DNA of 64,000 bases from positions 87,799 to 151,798 of the forward strand of contig NZ_FMTM01000012.1 of the NCBI RefSeq assembly GCF_900099775.1. Reading direction: 5' to 3'. The stretch comes from Rhizobium mongolense subsp. loessense. GTDB lineage: Bacteria > Pseudomonadota > Alphaproteobacteria > Rhizobiales > Rhizobiaceae. Of the stretch, positions 63,495 to 64,000 are shown in pieces. Position numbers and translations under genes: made by a program. The notes under the pieces were generated by a model, which worked only from the letters and a program-made list of their open reading frames with translations, was not told where the DNA came from and searched no databases. Each line of letters opens with the position of its first letter. The first letter of the stretch is position 1.

Positions 63495-64000
63495 GCGCAG
63501 ATCAAACAAGTTCGGGCTGTTACCCAGCTTGAAATGTCGCTTCTGGTGCCCCGGAACAATGATCTGAAACCGGCGATCGTCTATTTTCCGGTGGCGGGTT
63601 TATCTCGGCAGAGCATGAAAAATTCATCGATCTGCGGATGGCACTTGCAAAGGCCGGTTTCGTGGTCGCAGCCGCGCAATACCGCACGGTTCCCAACAAA
63701 TATCCGGCACTTGTTGAGGATGGTAAGGCGGCGATCCGCTATCTGCGCGAACACGCGGAGGAATACGGTATCGATCCTGCCCGTATCGGTGTGCTCGGAG
63801 ATTCTGCCGGTGGATATGTCTCGCAGATGATGGGCATGACGAATGGAGACAAGACCTTCGACAAAGGCCAGTTTCTCGACAAATCATCCGAAGTCCAGGC
63901 GGCGGTGACGATGTACGGGATATCGAACCTCTTGGAAATTGGCGCCGGCTTTCCGGATGAGATCGCCAAGGTCCACCAATCACCGGCAGTGACCGAGGCG
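63489..64000 (+). pseudogene. Alpha/beta hydrolase, 5'-truncated and frameshifted (3' end outside window)
   Basis: The first frame gives FAQIKQVRAVTQLEMSLLVP, RNNDLKPAIVYFP; a one-base loss near 63590 then shifts to GGGFISAEHEKFIDLRMALA, and later GVLGDSAGGYVSQMMG, the nucleophile elbow (GDSAGG) of esterase-type hydrolases. The start is fused into the tarD fragment. The rest runs off the window, so a repaired downstream part cannot be excluded. Confidence 0.75.

Noticed and set aside
1..64000. CRISPR arrays, rRNA and tRNA genes
   Set aside because: No regularly spaced direct repeats and no tRNA or rRNA signatures were noticed on reading both strands.

Overview
The window reads as part of a large plasmid from a Rhizobiaceae member (Rhizobium, Agrobacterium or a relative). 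The evidence is a Ti-type conjugation block (traCDG facing traAFBH, with traM and traR), a ParB-like protein, small rhizobial plasmid genes, SyrB-like proteins, and a dense set of ABC sugar transporters with LacI, RpiR, AraC, LysR and TetR regulators. No rRNA, tRNA or CRISPR array was seen. repABC, traI and the trb mating-pore genes are not in the window.

Layout. (1) 1-8.4 kb: plasmid maintenance genes (ParB-like protein, ArdC-like antirestriction protein, DUF736, two SyrB-like proteins, nuclease, WGR protein, small conserved ORFs). (2) 8.4-18.2 kb: conjugation region with an oriT, two TraR-type tra boxes, traG-traD-traC leftward, traA-traF-traB-traH rightward, and the quorum-sensing pair traM/traR. 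(3) 18.2-21.3 kb: an ArsR gene and a decayed ArsR copy, a DUF1330 gene, and a divergent SDR/TetR pair with an operator region. (4) 21.6-33.3 kb: the most distinctive segment, read here as a difructose-anhydride (DFA) and fructo-oligosaccharide utilisation locus. It has two intracellular inulin-fructotransferase/DFA-hydrolase-type beta-helix proteins, an ABC importer, a cytoplasmic GH32 fructosidase, a fructokinase and a LacI regulator. Operators are phased at 22 bp. A shortened second promoter, followed by a broken 5' end of the binding-protein gene, sits before the first beta-helix gene. (5) 33.3-35 kb: debris (ISL3-type transposase remnant, SDR and TetR fragments) around a GFA-family gene. 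(6) 35.1-38.8 kb: a D-tartrate module (LysR, C4-dicarboxylate-type symporter, D-tartrate dehydratase). (7) 39.6-46.1 kb: an RpiR fragment, then an inositol-type module (IdhA-like dehydrogenase, TIM-barrel isomerase, three-part ABC importer, LacI regulator with two operators). (8) 46.5-49.7 kb: a chemoreceptor and an AraC regulator. (9) 49.8-56.3 kb: a ribose/allose-like operon (PfkB kinase, RpiR, permease, ATPase, binding protein, TIM-barrel epimerase). (10) 56.7-62.6 kb: a second polyol/sugar ABC operon with a Tat-exported binding protein, and a divergent FucU-type mutarotase. (11) 62.7-64 kb: decayed malic enzyme, a 3' fragment of the D-tartrate dehydratase gene, and a frameshifted alpha/beta hydrolase running off the end.

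How it fits together. The catabolic part repeats one scheme: import a sugar, polyol or tartrate, convert it with one or two enzymes, phosphorylate or oxidise it, and control it with a local repressor. Operator matches link distant loci. The 30-bp inverted repeat before the allose-like operon recurs before the second ABC operon. The inositol operator recurs, one base different, at 18.9 kb. The DFA operators occur at two promoters. Many partial duplications show active rearrangement of this accessory region. All functions come from reading sequence and recalled family features; no search was run.
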